64,000 nucleotides of DNA from the NCBI GenBank assembly GCA_963730685.1, contig CAVSSP010000003.1, positions 310,001 to 374,000 of the forward strand. The letters are read 5' to 3'. Shown one piece after another: positions 18,295-26,586 of this stretch; position 1 is the first letter of the stretch; each line of letters begins with the position of its first letter. The notes beneath the pieces were generated by a model. That model was not told the origin of the DNA and searched no databases. It saw only the letters and a list, made by a program, of their open reading frames with translations. A program made the translations under genes and the position numbers. The stretch comes from Bog-756 sp963730685. Lineage in GTDB: Bacteria; Actinomycetota; Acidimicrobiia; Acidimicrobiales; RAAP-2.

Positions 18295-19503
18295 ATGACC
18301 GACGCCATCCGGCCGGGCCCCTGGCGGGGCTGCGGGTCCTCGAACTCGGAAGCTTCATCGCCGGGCCGTTCGCCGGACAGCTGCTCGGCGACTACGGGGC
18401 CGAGGTCATCAAGATCGAGACGCCCGGCGAAGGAGACCCGATGCGGAAGTGGGGCCTCACCCGCGACGGTCAGAGCCTGTGGTGGCCGGCCATCGCCCGG
18501 AACAAGCGGTCGGTGGCGGTGGACCTTCGCGCCGAATCAGGGCGGGACCTCGTGCGGCGGCTGGCAGATCGGGTCGACGTCGTCCTCGAGAACTTCCGGC
18601 CCGGCCGACTGGACGAGTGGGGCCTCGGCTACGAGGCGCTACGCCGCTCCAATCCGGGAGTGATCGTCGTCCACGTCTCGGGCTTCGGGCAGACCGGGCC
18701 GCGGTCCTCCGAGGCGGGCTTCGGTTCCATCGGTGAGGCCATGGGAGGCATCCGGGCCACCACCGGAGATGCCGATCGGCCACCGGCGCGGCTGCGGTAT
18801 CAGCCTGGGCGACGCCCTGGCCGGGCTCTTCGCGGTGGTGGGCACGCTGGCGGCGGTGGCCGAGCGGTCCCGCAGCGGGTCCGGCCAGGAGGTGGACGTG
18901 GCCATCTACGAGGCGGTGGCGGCCCTGATGGAGTCGACCATGGCCGACTTCGAGGTGGGAGGGGTCACCCGGACCCGGACAGGGGGCGTCCTGCCGGGCG
19001 TGGCACCGTCCAACGCCTACCGGACGGCCGATGGGTCGGACGTGCTCATCGCGGCCAACGCCGACTCGGTCTTCGCCCGGCTCTGCGGGGCCATGGGTCG
19101 TCCGGAGCTGTCCGCCGACGTCCGCTTCGTCGACCATTCGTCCCGCGGTCGGAACATGGACGAGCTGGACGAGCTGATCGCCGGCTGGACCGGCAGCATG
19201 GACACGGACGCCCTGCTGGCCCTGATGTCCGCCCACGGCGTGCCCGCCGGGCGGGTCTACACCCCTGCGGACATGCTGACCGACGGCCATTTCCAGGCGC
19301 GGGAGATGGTGGTGAGGGCGGCATCGCGGGCGGGCTATGCCGTGCCGATGCCCGGAGTCGTCCCCAAGTTCTCGCGGACGCCGGGGGTGATCGGCGACGT
19401 CGGGCCCGAACTCGGGGAGCACACCCGGGACGTCCTGGCCGGCCTGGCGGGAGTGCGCGATGCCGAGTGGTCGGCGCTGGTGTCGGCCGGCGTGGTGGCC
19501 TGA
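18295..19503 (+). CDS. CaiB/BaiF class III CoA-transferase (frameshifted)
   Basis: Transfers CoA between acyl groups. N-terminal GPLAGLRVLELGSFIAGPFA, DYGAEVIKIETPGEGDPMR, KRSVAVDLR, FRPGRLDEWGLGYE and HVSGFGQTGP are class III hallmarks. GQEVDVAIYEAV carries the nucleophilic Asp; MSAHGVPAGRVYTPADML lies in the C-terminal lobe. The frame changes near 18315 (ATG frame to GPLAGLRVLE) and near 18797 (GDADRPPAR / CGISLGDALAG). Start ATG 18295 lies 7 nt after TACAAT, a leaderless-type start. It is divergent from the glyoxalase operon and likely belongs to the same catabolic route. Substrate unknown. Confidence 0.88.
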
Positions 19504-19606
19504 CTGCCCGTCCGGCCACCATGGGGGTCGAACGGACGGACGGCTACGATCAGCCACGCCGCCAGCCGGTGGCCGGCGGCGCCACGACCGCGTAGGGGAG
19601 GCCGTC

Positions 19607-20588
19607 ATGTCAACCGTCGAGACCGTCCGGGGGCCGGTCGACACGTCCGATCTGGGGCGGACCTACATGCACGAGCACATCTTCGTGCTCACCGCCGACG
19701 TCCAGCAGAACGCCCCGGACGAGTGGGGCGACGAGGAGGAGCGGATCGCCGATGCGGTGACCAAGCTGTCGGCGCTGGCCGGGTCCGGCGTGCGCACCAT
19801 CGTGGACCCGACCGTCATCGGCCTCGGCCGGTACATCCCCCGGATCCAGCGGGTGGCGGCCCAGGTGCCAGATCTCAACATCGTCGTGGCCACCGGTTGC
19901 TACACCTACCGGGACGTCCCCTTCTTCTTCCACTATCGGACGCCGGAGCTGCGGACAGCGCTCGGGATGGAGGAGCCCGAACCGATGGTGGCCATGTTCA
20001 CCAGGGACATCACCGACGGCATCGCCGGCACCGGCGTCCGGGCCGGCATGCTCAAGTGCGCCATCGACGAGCCGGGGCTCACGCCCGGCGTCGAGCGGGT
20101 GATGCGGGCGGTGGCCAAGGCCCACCTCGTCTCGGGGTGTCCGATCACCGTCCATACCCATCCCGGCACCCACCGCGGCCTCGAGGTCCAGCAGGTGATG
20201 GCCGAGGAAGGAGTGGAGCCGGATCGGGTCGTCCTCGGCCACAGCGGCGACACCACCGATGTCGACCATCTGTCGACGTTGGCCACCGCCGGCTTCTGGC
20301 TCGGCATGGACCGGTTCGGGATCAACCTCGAGACGACGTTCGAGGCCAGGGCCGACACGGTGGTCGAGCTGTGCCGGCGCGGGTTCGCCGAGAGGATGGT
20401 GCTGGCTCATGACGCCGCCTGCTACATCGACTGGATCGAGCCGGGGGCGCTGCCGCTCCTGCCGCAGTGGAACTACCTGCACATCCAGTCCGAGGTGCTC
20501 CCCTACCTCCTCGGGACAAGGGGTCACCGAGGACCAGATCACCACCATGTTGGTGGACAATCCGCGGCGGTTCTTCGAGGGTGGGTGA
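19607..20588 (+). CDS. Phosphotriesterase-family metal-dependent hydrolase (C-terminal frameshift)
   Basis: TIM-barrel amidohydrolase of the phosphotriesterase/lactonase family. All metal ligands are visible: MHEHIF (HxH), GMLKCAID (bridging carboxylated Lys), TVHTHPGTH, VLGHSGDTTD and VLAHDAAC (catalytic Asp). Native activity in this family is often lactone or ester hydrolysis. ATG 19607 follows AGGGGAGG. The frame changes near 20518; reading on gives GQGVTEDQITTMLVDNPRRF, the conserved C-terminus, ending at 20588. ~326 aa. Sits just downstream of the CoA-transferase in the same direction. Confidence 0.88.
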
Positions 20589-20642
20589 GCGGGACCTCGG
20601 CGCCGGTCGGAGTGTGCGCCGGCTCACGACCGCAGCGGTCCG

Positions 20643-22055
20643 TCAGGCGAGGAGCGCTTCGAGCTGGCCCCGGTCGGGCCCGGGCGTCACGTAGGGCGGG
20701 TTCTGGCTCGCCACCTCGATGACCCGCTCGAACACACCCGGCCGGGCGACCACATCGGAGGCCAGGGTCATGCAGTTCATGATCTCGCCGAAGTGCGCCA
20801 ACAGGCCGGCGTCGTAGTGAACCGCCGAGCCGAAGGCACGTGCCCCGGCCACTCCCAGGTCATCGGGATCGTGCGGGTCGGGGAGGCCCAGCCGGAACGC
20901 CTCGACCTCGGGCCCCCTGATCCTGTCGATCTCGACGGTGGCACGGTGCCAGGGCACCGCCACCTCTTCGGTCACGCGGTCCCAGGCCAGGGCCATCTCT
21001 GCCGGATTGTCGAGCTGTTCGGCAATTGCCGGCACCACACCCACGGCGTGCATGAGCCCCAGCGTGATGCCACGACCGACCGATGGATTGGTGAACCCCC
21101 AGGCATCGCCGACCGGCACCAACCCGGTGGCGCAGGGGACACCGTCGATGACGTAGGACCGGGTGGTATTGGCCGTGCTGGCCATCGAGATGACGTCGCC
21201 GTCGGGCATCCCGTCGGCCCAGTGGGCGTGCAGGGGGAGCGAGCGGACGACCCGGTCGAAGACCTCCGGATCACGGACCTTGCGCATCTGCTTGTCCTTG
21301 GGGGAGTGGTACAGGGTCACCGACCAGTAGTCGTCGTCGCCGGGCATGGTAAGGATCGAGATCGAACCCAGCGGAGCCAGGGCGTCCCCGAGGTACTCGG
21401 GGGCGGTGGGCCCGCGGTAGAAGCGGGTGTTGTAGACGAAGCCGGCATCCTCGGCCCGCTCGAGGGGCCTCTGGGCGCCGATCGACTCGAGGAGACCGGG
21501 TACCGGTGTCCGTCGGCCAGCCGCGTCCACGACCACATCGGCCAGGATGGTCTCGCCTGCCTCCGTCCTGACCCCCGCCACGTGAGGTATTCCGCCGATG
21601 ACGGTCGGACCGCTGACCAGTTCGGTCACGGCGGTGTTGTTGCGGAGCTCCACGCCCGGTGACGAGCGCGCCGCGCTGACGAAACCGAACTCCATCAGCG
21701 GGCGCCGGCAGGTCGTCCGGGTCTCGAACGCGCCGAAGTCGACGTCGCCGGGGCCTCCGGGAATGGCCCGGGCCAGCTGCTCGATCAGGTTGTGGGCGGG
21801 CACGCCGGCGGACGCCATCTCGTCGACGACCAGGGGTAGGTGCGTCTGGAGGAGGGCCCGTCCTTCGGCTTGGAGCAGGTGGACCTGGTGGAACTGGGTC
21901 ACGCTGCGCCGTTCCCACGAGTCCCAGGCGGCAGACGCGGTATCCGGCGCCGGAGCGTCCCGGTCCAGCACCACTGTCTCCAGTCCCCGTCGGGCCAGCA
22001 ACATTGCCGTCGCCAGGCCCGCCGGGCCTCCGCCGATGACTACCGCCCTCGCCAT
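20643..22055 (-). CDS. FAD-dependent mono-oxygenase / oxidoreductase
   Basis: 470 aa flavoprotein. Dinucleotide fold at the N-terminus (AVVIGGGPAGLATAMLLARR then Glu in ETVVLDRD), and the second FAD motif GLVPVGDAWGFTNPSVGRGI with the Gly-Asp that binds the ribityl chain. Overall similar to the UbiH/PHBH-type and geranylgeranyl-reductase-like group. Likely hydroxylates or oxidises an organic substrate using NAD(P)H; the substrate cannot be read from sequence. Divergent from the alpha/beta hydrolase at 22113, with only 57 bp between starts, so promoters overlap. Confidence 0.85.
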   Translation of the reverse strand: MARAVVIGGGPAGLATAMLLARRGLETVVLDRDAPAPDTASAAWDSWERRSVTQFHQVHLLQAEGRALLQTHLPLVVDEMASAGVPAHNLIEQLARAIPGGPGDVDFGAFETRTTCRRPLMEFGFVSAARSSPGVELRNNTAVTELVSGPTVIGGIPHVAGVRTEAGETILADVVVDAAGRRTPVPGLLESIGAQRPLERAEDAGFVYNTRFYRGPTAPEYLGDALAPLGSISILTMPGDDDYWSVTLYHSPKDKQMRKVRDPEVFDRVVRSLPLHAHWADGMPDGDVISMASTANTTRSYVIDGVPCATGLVPVGDAWGFTNPSVGRGITLGLMHAVGVVPAIAEQLDNPAEMALAWDRVTEEVAVPWHRATVEIDRIRGPEVEAFRLGLPDPHDPDDLGVAGARAFGSAVHYDAGLLAHFGEIMNCMTLASDVVARPGVFERVIEVASQNPPYVTPGPDRGQLEALLA

Positions 22056-22112
22056 GGTTCACCCTCCTGGTCGCCGAGGCGAGCGTACTCAAGGCTGGCT
22101 ACGCTCGCAGGG

Positions 22113-22847
22113 GTGATCGTTCTCGTGCACGGCGTGCCGGAGACCGAAGGGCTGTGGCGGAAGCTGCAGGCCCTCTTGGGTGAAGACTCGATCGCACTGT
22201 CGCTCCCTGGCTTCGGCTGCCCGCGGCCTGACGGGTTCAGTGCCACCAAAGACGCCTACGTCGACTGGCTGGTGGGCGAGCTCGACCGGATCGAGGGCCC
22301 CATCGACCTCCTCGGCCACGACTGGGGTGCCGGCCTCACCTACCGGGTGGCCACGGCGTTCGGAGACCGACTCCACTCGTGGGCGGCCGATGTGGCCAAC
22401 GTCATGCACCCCGACTACGCGTGGCACGATTTTGCCCGGATCTGGCAGACCCCGGGAGAGGGAGAGGCGTTCTTCGAGGGTCAGCTGGCCACGCCGGCCG
22501 AGGAGCGTGCCCAGCTGTTCGAAGCGTTCGGCGTGGCCCACGAGGACGCGCTCGACATCGCCGCCGCTCCCATCGAGCCGATGGGCAGCTGCATCCTCGA
22601 TCTCTACCGGTCCGCCACCCCCAATCCCCGCGCCGACTGGAAGGATCCGTGGGGACCGACCAAGGCCCCTGGGCTCGTCCTGTGCCCGACCGAGGACCCC
22701 TTCGGGGACGAGTCCCAGTCCCGACAGGTGGCCGAATCGCTCGGTGCGCGGCATTCCCTGATCGAAGGCGCCGGCCACTGGTGGCCGGTGCAGGTCCCTG
22801 ATGTCGCCGCCACGATCTACGGGGACTTCCTCTCGTCGCTCGGATAG
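22113..22847 (+). CDS. Alpha/beta hydrolase, epoxide-hydrolase/dehalogenase-like
   Basis: ~244 aa. The oxyanion segment HGVPETEGLW and the nucleophile elbow LLGHDWGAG place Asp, not Ser, as nucleophile, as in epoxide hydrolases and haloalkane dehalogenases. Acid and base: TEDPFGDE and GAGHWWPVQ. Start GTG 22113 is 7 nt after TACGCT; the catalytic strand follows immediately (VIVLVHG), so this is a leaderless-type start. Divergent from the FAD mono-oxygenase, a natural partner since mono-oxygenases can produce epoxides; that link is inference. Confidence 0.88.
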   Translation: MIVLVHGVPETEGLWRKLQALLGEDSIALSLPGFGCPRPDGFSATKDAYVDWLVGELDRIEGPIDLLGHDWGAGLTYRVATAFGDRLHSWAADVANVMHPDYAWHDFARIWQTPGEGEAFFEGQLATPAEERAQLFEAFGVAHEDALDIAAAPIEPMGSCILDLYRSATPNPRADWKDPWGPTKAPGLVLCPTEDPFGDESQSRQVAESLGARHSLIEGAGHWWPVQVPDVAATIYGDFLSSLG

Positions 22848-23177
22848 CGGGGTGAGGGCGAGGTCTGGCCCGGAGGAAGCGCAGACCGGGCGGGTTCCCG
22901 GTCCGGGGTGCCCGTGTGGTCGTCGATGGCGCCGCTGTCGAGGTGCACCTGGTCCTGGCCGGTCCCGTCCTCGCGCACGGGGTTGACGGACACCAACTCG
23001 ATGTTCAGATCGAGCAGCCGTTGGAACAGCCCGTGGATCCTGGCCTGGTCGGGAACCAACCCCACGAGATGGGTGTGGCCATCCGTGCAGTAGCTGGCGT
23101 CGAATCCGTCGATGGCCGTCAGGACCTCTGGCCCCAGCGTTCCCCGGACGACGATTTCGAATCTCTCGGGAGACAAG
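22817..23177 (-). CDS. Small conserved protein of unknown function
   Basis: ~119 aa. The first ~75 residues (RFEIVVRGTLGPEVLTAIDG, THLVGLVPDQARIHGLFQRL, LDLNIELVSVNP) have the look of a short family found beside oxidoreductases in actinobacteria: an alpha/beta unit closing with a helix and strand. The C-terminal ~40 residues are Ser/Pro/Asp-rich and may be disordered. TTG 23177 is chosen because AAAGGAAG lies 5 nt upstream and no ATG/GTG fits better. It overlaps the 3' end of the hydrolase by 31 bp, convergent. Confidence 0.62.
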
Positions 23178-23554
23178 GATGCTTCCTTTCGGTACGTAGG
23201 GTGGCCTGCCGCGCCGGACGGAAGGCGGGTGGGCCGCGTTGCACGCCATCGCCGGTCGGTTCGATGTGCAGGCCCCGTTGTCGACGCAGACCGCCGGCGA
23301 CGATGGGGGTGGGAACCGACACTTCGCCGGTTGGATGTCCCGGTGCCCGCCACTCAGTGCGTCGACCCGAGGTTCGTCGCAACGAACCTGGGGCCCGACC
23401 ACCAGGTGCCCCACATTGCATCAACTGTTCGTAAGCGGAAGATTCAATCGGCCTAAGGAAAGGGTAAGAGCGACCTCCGCTCCCGTCGCGGTCCTGTTGG
23501 ACGGGCCGGACCCTGCCACCCGCGGATCGTGCCGCCGGGTGCCAGAGTGTAGGG
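23178..23554. other. Intergenic region without a recognised gene
   Basis: 377 bp between two divergent genes. Both strands were read; no convincing protein or RNA gene is present. The end next to 23555 carries CAGAGT six bases before the ATG, a weak leaderless-type promoter. Confidence 0.5.
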
Positions 23555-24649
23555 ATGAGCTACCGGGTCGTTCAGTGGGCGACCGGCAACCAGGGCGTCG
23601 AGGCGATCCGGGCGATCCTGGACCGGCCCGACATGCAGTTGGTCGGGGCCAAGGTCTACAGCGCGGACAAAGCCGGGGTCGACGCCGGGGTGTTGGCGGG
23701 TCGTGAGCCCTGTGGTGTCGCGGCCACGCTGGATGTGGACGAGATCCTGGCCCTCGGCGCCCACTGTGTGGCCTATCTCCCTCGGCTGGCGTCGCTCGAC
23801 GAGGTGTGCCGCATTCTGGCCAGCGGGACCAACGTGGTCACCACGGCGTTCCTGTTTCACCCACGCGCACTCCCGGCCCATGATCTGGCCCGATTGGAGG
23901 AAGCCTGTGTCAGGGGTGGCTCCTCGGTGCACGGCACCGGCCTCAACCCGGGGAATCTGAGTGGGGTGCTCCCGCTGGCCCTCTCGGGGATGTCCCGGTC
24001 GATCGAGAAGATCACGTTGCAGGAACGGGCCGACTGGTCCTTCTACGAATCGACCCACATCACGTTCGACAACATGCGCTTCGGCCGGGCACCCGAGGAG
24101 GTGACCGAAGCCGCCAGCGACTTTCTGCGGTTCAACAGCGGGATCTTCCAGGAGATGGTCGCCCTTCTCGGACGGGCCCTGGGTGCAGGCCTCGACGAGA
24201 TCACGTCGTCGGTCGAACTGGAGACGGCCGGGACGGATCACGACATCTTCGGGATCACCCTGAATGCCGGGACGGTCTCCGGGCAGCGGTGGCGCTGGCG
24301 AGGGATCCGGGCCGGCAAGGTGCTCATCGAGATCGAGACCCTGTGGACGGTGGGGGGAGAGTACCCGGGCCACTGGCCGACGCCGCTCGACGGATGGACC
24401 CTCACGTTGGAGGGCGAGCCTTCCATCCGGGCCCATCTGCTCACGCTGATGTCCTACGAGCGGCCGCTGCCCCTGGCCGAGCACGTTCGGGCGGCCAGTG
24501 TGGCCACGGCCATGCAGGCCGTCAATGCAATTCCGGCGCTCTGTGCCGCCCCGGCCGGGGTGCAGACCATGGCCGACCTGCCCCTCGTGCGGTCGGGATT
24601 CGGATTCGGGAACGCCACTCCTGAGCCCGGGCTCCAAATCCCGACGTGA
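23555..24649 (+). CDS. DapB-like NAD(P)-dependent dehydrogenase
   Basis: 364 aa. N-terminal Rossmann fold (YRVVQWATGNQGVEAIRAIL then ADKAGVDAGVLAG) and the segment NVVTTAFLFHPRALP and GTGLNPGNLSG resemble dihydrodipicolinate reductase and 2,4-diaminopentanoate dehydrogenase-like proteins. The C-terminal half (TITFDNMRFGR-like region, DHDIFGITLNAGTVSGQRW) is typical of the actinobacterial branch of this group. Such proteins are common near P450 and steroid or terpenoid catabolic genes, but the substrate is not known. Confidence 0.85.
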   Translation: MSYRVVQWATGNQGVEAIRAILDRPDMQLVGAKVYSADKAGVDAGVLAGREPCGVAATLDVDEILALGAHCVAYLPRLASLDEVCRILASGTNVVTTAFLFHPRALPAHDLARLEEACVRGGSSVHGTGLNPGNLSGVLPLALSGMSRSIEKITLQERADWSFYESTHITFDNMRFGRAPEEVTEAASDFLRFNSGIFQEMVALLGRALGAGLDEITSSVELETAGTDHDIFGITLNAGTVSGQRWRWRGIRAGKVLIEIETLWTVGGEYPGHWPTPLDGWTLTLEGEPSIRAHLLTLMSYERPLPLAEHVRAASVATAMQAVNAIPALCAAPAGVQTMADLPLVRSGFGFGNATPEPGLQIPT

Positions 24650-24675
24650 ATCGCTCCGCTATCGTTGGCGGAGGG

Positions 24676-24703
24676 TTCGGTACATAAGATTCGGTACATA
24701 AGA
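24676..24703. promoter_or_regulatory. 14-bp tandem direct repeat upstream of the cupin-P450 operon
   Basis: TTCGGTACATAAGA occurs twice back to back (24676-24689 and 24690-24703), ending 8 nt before the first possible start codon. Each copy includes a TANNNT-like TAAGAT/TAAGAA hexamer, so the element may be both operator and promoter. Repeat is seen; function is inferred. Confidence 0.6.
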
Positions 24704-24711
24704 ATCGCATC

Positions 24712-25215
24712 GTGACAATGGGGGAAGCCGTGACCGACACCGATACACCGGCTCGAGAGACGGATCCGGGTGACATCCCGACGGCCGTTCACATGGGGCG
24801 TGACGACCTGCCCTTCGTCGACATCGGAGGGGGCTCCAAGCTGAAGGTCATCCAGGTCGACAGCGCCCAGGAGCTGTGGATCGTCGAGAACATCTTCCAG
24901 GCGGGCTACGTCGTCCAGACGCATCGCCACACCGGGCCGGTCTACGCCTACACGACCTCCGGTGCATGGCGCTATCAGGAGTACGAGTACGTGAACCGGG
25001 CGGGTTCCTTCCTGTTCGAGCCCACCGGGTCGACCCACACCCTGGAGTGCGTCGAGGACGATACGCAGGTGTGGTTCCAGATGTACGGACAGAATCTGAA
25101 TCTCGATGCCGAGGGCAATGTCGAGAGCGTGTTCGACGGGCCCGGTTCACTCGAGGCCTATCTCCTGCTCTGTGAGGCGGAGGGCCACCCGCGCCCCAAC
25201 GTTCTCGTCTCGTGA
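24712..25215 (+). CDS. Cupin-fold protein, 2,4'-dihydroxyacetophenone dioxygenase-like
   Basis: 167 aa single cupin. Metal motif 1: VVQTHRHTGPVYAYTTSGAW then YQEYEYV; motif 2: GSFLFEPTGSTHTLEC. The arrangement and the phrase FQMYGQNLNLDAEGN match the DAD-type cupin dioxygenases that cleave aryl ketones; simple storage or isomerase roles cannot be excluded. Start is GTG 24712 or ATG 24718. Its stop overlaps the P450 start (GTGA), so both are made together and probably act on the same compound. Confidence 0.85.
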   Translation: MTMGEAVTDTDTPARETDPGDIPTAVHMGRDDLPFVDIGGGSKLKVIQVDSAQELWIVENIFQAGYVVQTHRHTGPVYAYTTSGAWRYQEYEYVNRAGSFLFEPTGSTHTLECVEDDTQVWFQMYGQNLNLDAEGNVESVFDGPGSLEAYLLLCEAEGHPRPNVLVS

Positions 25216-26438
25216 CTGCGGACCAGGCCGGCGGCGGGCTCCGGCTGGCCGATCCCAGTACCTTCACCGACGGCGTGCCCCACCAGGCGCTGGCCGCGCT
25301 CCGTGCGACCACGCCGGTGGCATGGCAGGACATGGACGGCGAGCCGGGCTTCTGGGCGGTACTGCGCCATGCCGACGTGGTGGCCGTCGCACGAGACCCC
25401 CTGACGTTCTCGGCCGAGCGCGGTGGTGTGGTCCTGGAGGACCTGGCTCCCGAGAGCCTCGAGATGATGCGGGGCATGTTGTTGGCGATGGACCCACCCC
25501 GGCACACGACGTACCGGAAGCCACTGGCCGACTCGTTCAAGGCGAAGGTGATCGCCCAGATGGAACCCCAGATTCGATCCATCTGTCGTGACCTTCTGCG
25601 CGAGGCCGCCGATGCCGGCCCCGAGGTGGAGTTCGTCCACCAGGTCACCGCCGGCCTGCCCACCCGGGTGATGGGCCGGCTGATGGGACTGCCCGAAGCG
25701 GACTGGGACCTGCTGCACACGTTGTCCGAGCGCCAGACCGCCGGGCAGGACCCGGACATCAACCCGGGAGCGGAGACCGACTACTCGGCGTCGATCGACA
25801 TGGCCATGTACGCCATCGAGTTCGCCGGCCGCCGCCGGCTCGAGCCGCCCCGTGAGGACCTCACGACGCTCATCCTCGACGGCAACTTCGCCGGGCAGCC
25901 CATGAGCGACGTCGAGTTCGGGAGCTTCTTCGTGCAGCTCGTGACGGCGGGAAACGACACCACGAAGACCATGCTCTCGTCCGGCCTGCTGGCGCTGCTG
26001 CAGCACCCCGATCAACTCGCCGAACTGCGCGCCGACCCGACACTCGTACCCGGCGGGGTGGAGGAGATCCTGCGCTGGGCGAACCCCCTGCACTATTTCC
26101 GGCGCACCGCGGAGGCCGACACCGAACTCGGCGGCGTCACCATCGCAGCGGGTGACAAGGTGGCGATGTACTACACCTCGGCCAACCGCGACGAGCTCGT
26201 GTTCGATGACCCCCAGCAGTTCGACATCCATCGTGCGCACAATCCGCACCTCTCCTTCGGGATCGCCGAGCACTTCTGCCTCGGTGTGCATCTGGCCCGT
26301 CTCGAGGGCCGGGTCTTCTTCGCCGAGTTGCTGTCCGCGTTCGACACCATCGAGATGGCCGGCGAGCCCGTACGGCTGCGGTCGAATCTCAACAATGCCT
26401 ACAAGCGGCTTCCCGTCAGACTGGGCGCCTCGGCCTGA
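25212..26438 (+). CDS. Cytochrome P450
   Basis: 408 aa soluble bacterial P450. I-helix oxygen-activation motif AGNDTTK, ExxR in the K-helix (EEILRW), and heme-binding loop LSFGIAEHFCLGVHLARLE with the Cys ligand. MDPPRHTTYRKPLADSF is the C-helix region. This style is common among CYPs acting on hydrophobic substrates such as steroids or terpenoids. Needs ferredoxin and reductase, none of which is in the window. GTG start overlaps the cupin stop. Confidence 0.93.
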   Translation: MTADQAGGGLRLADPSTFTDGVPHQALAALRATTPVAWQDMDGEPGFWAVLRHADVVAVARDPLTFSAERGGVVLEDLAPESLEMMRGMLLAMDPPRHTTYRKPLADSFKAKVIAQMEPQIRSICRDLLREAADAGPEVEFVHQVTAGLPTRVMGRLMGLPEADWDLLHTLSERQTAGQDPDINPGAETDYSASIDMAMYAIEFAGRRRLEPPREDLTTLILDGNFAGQPMSDVEFGSFFVQLVTAGNDTTKTMLSSGLLALLQHPDQLAELRADPTLVPGGVEEILRWANPLHYFRRTAEADTELGGVTIAAGDKVAMYYTSANRDELVFDDPQQFDIHRAHNPHLSFGIAEHFCLGVHLARLEGRVFFAELLSAFDTIEMAGEPVRLRSNLNNAYKRLPVRLGASA

Positions 26439-26586
26439 GTGCCCCGGGCCCGGTCAGCGACGGATGGGCGCGGCCGGCAGACGGGATCACTCACCACCGA
26501 CCGGCCCGGGGCGCCCACGCGGGAAGAGAGCCGTTCCGAGCCGGTCTGGCTACGGTTGAGGAACCGAGACGGAGGGCTGGAATCGG

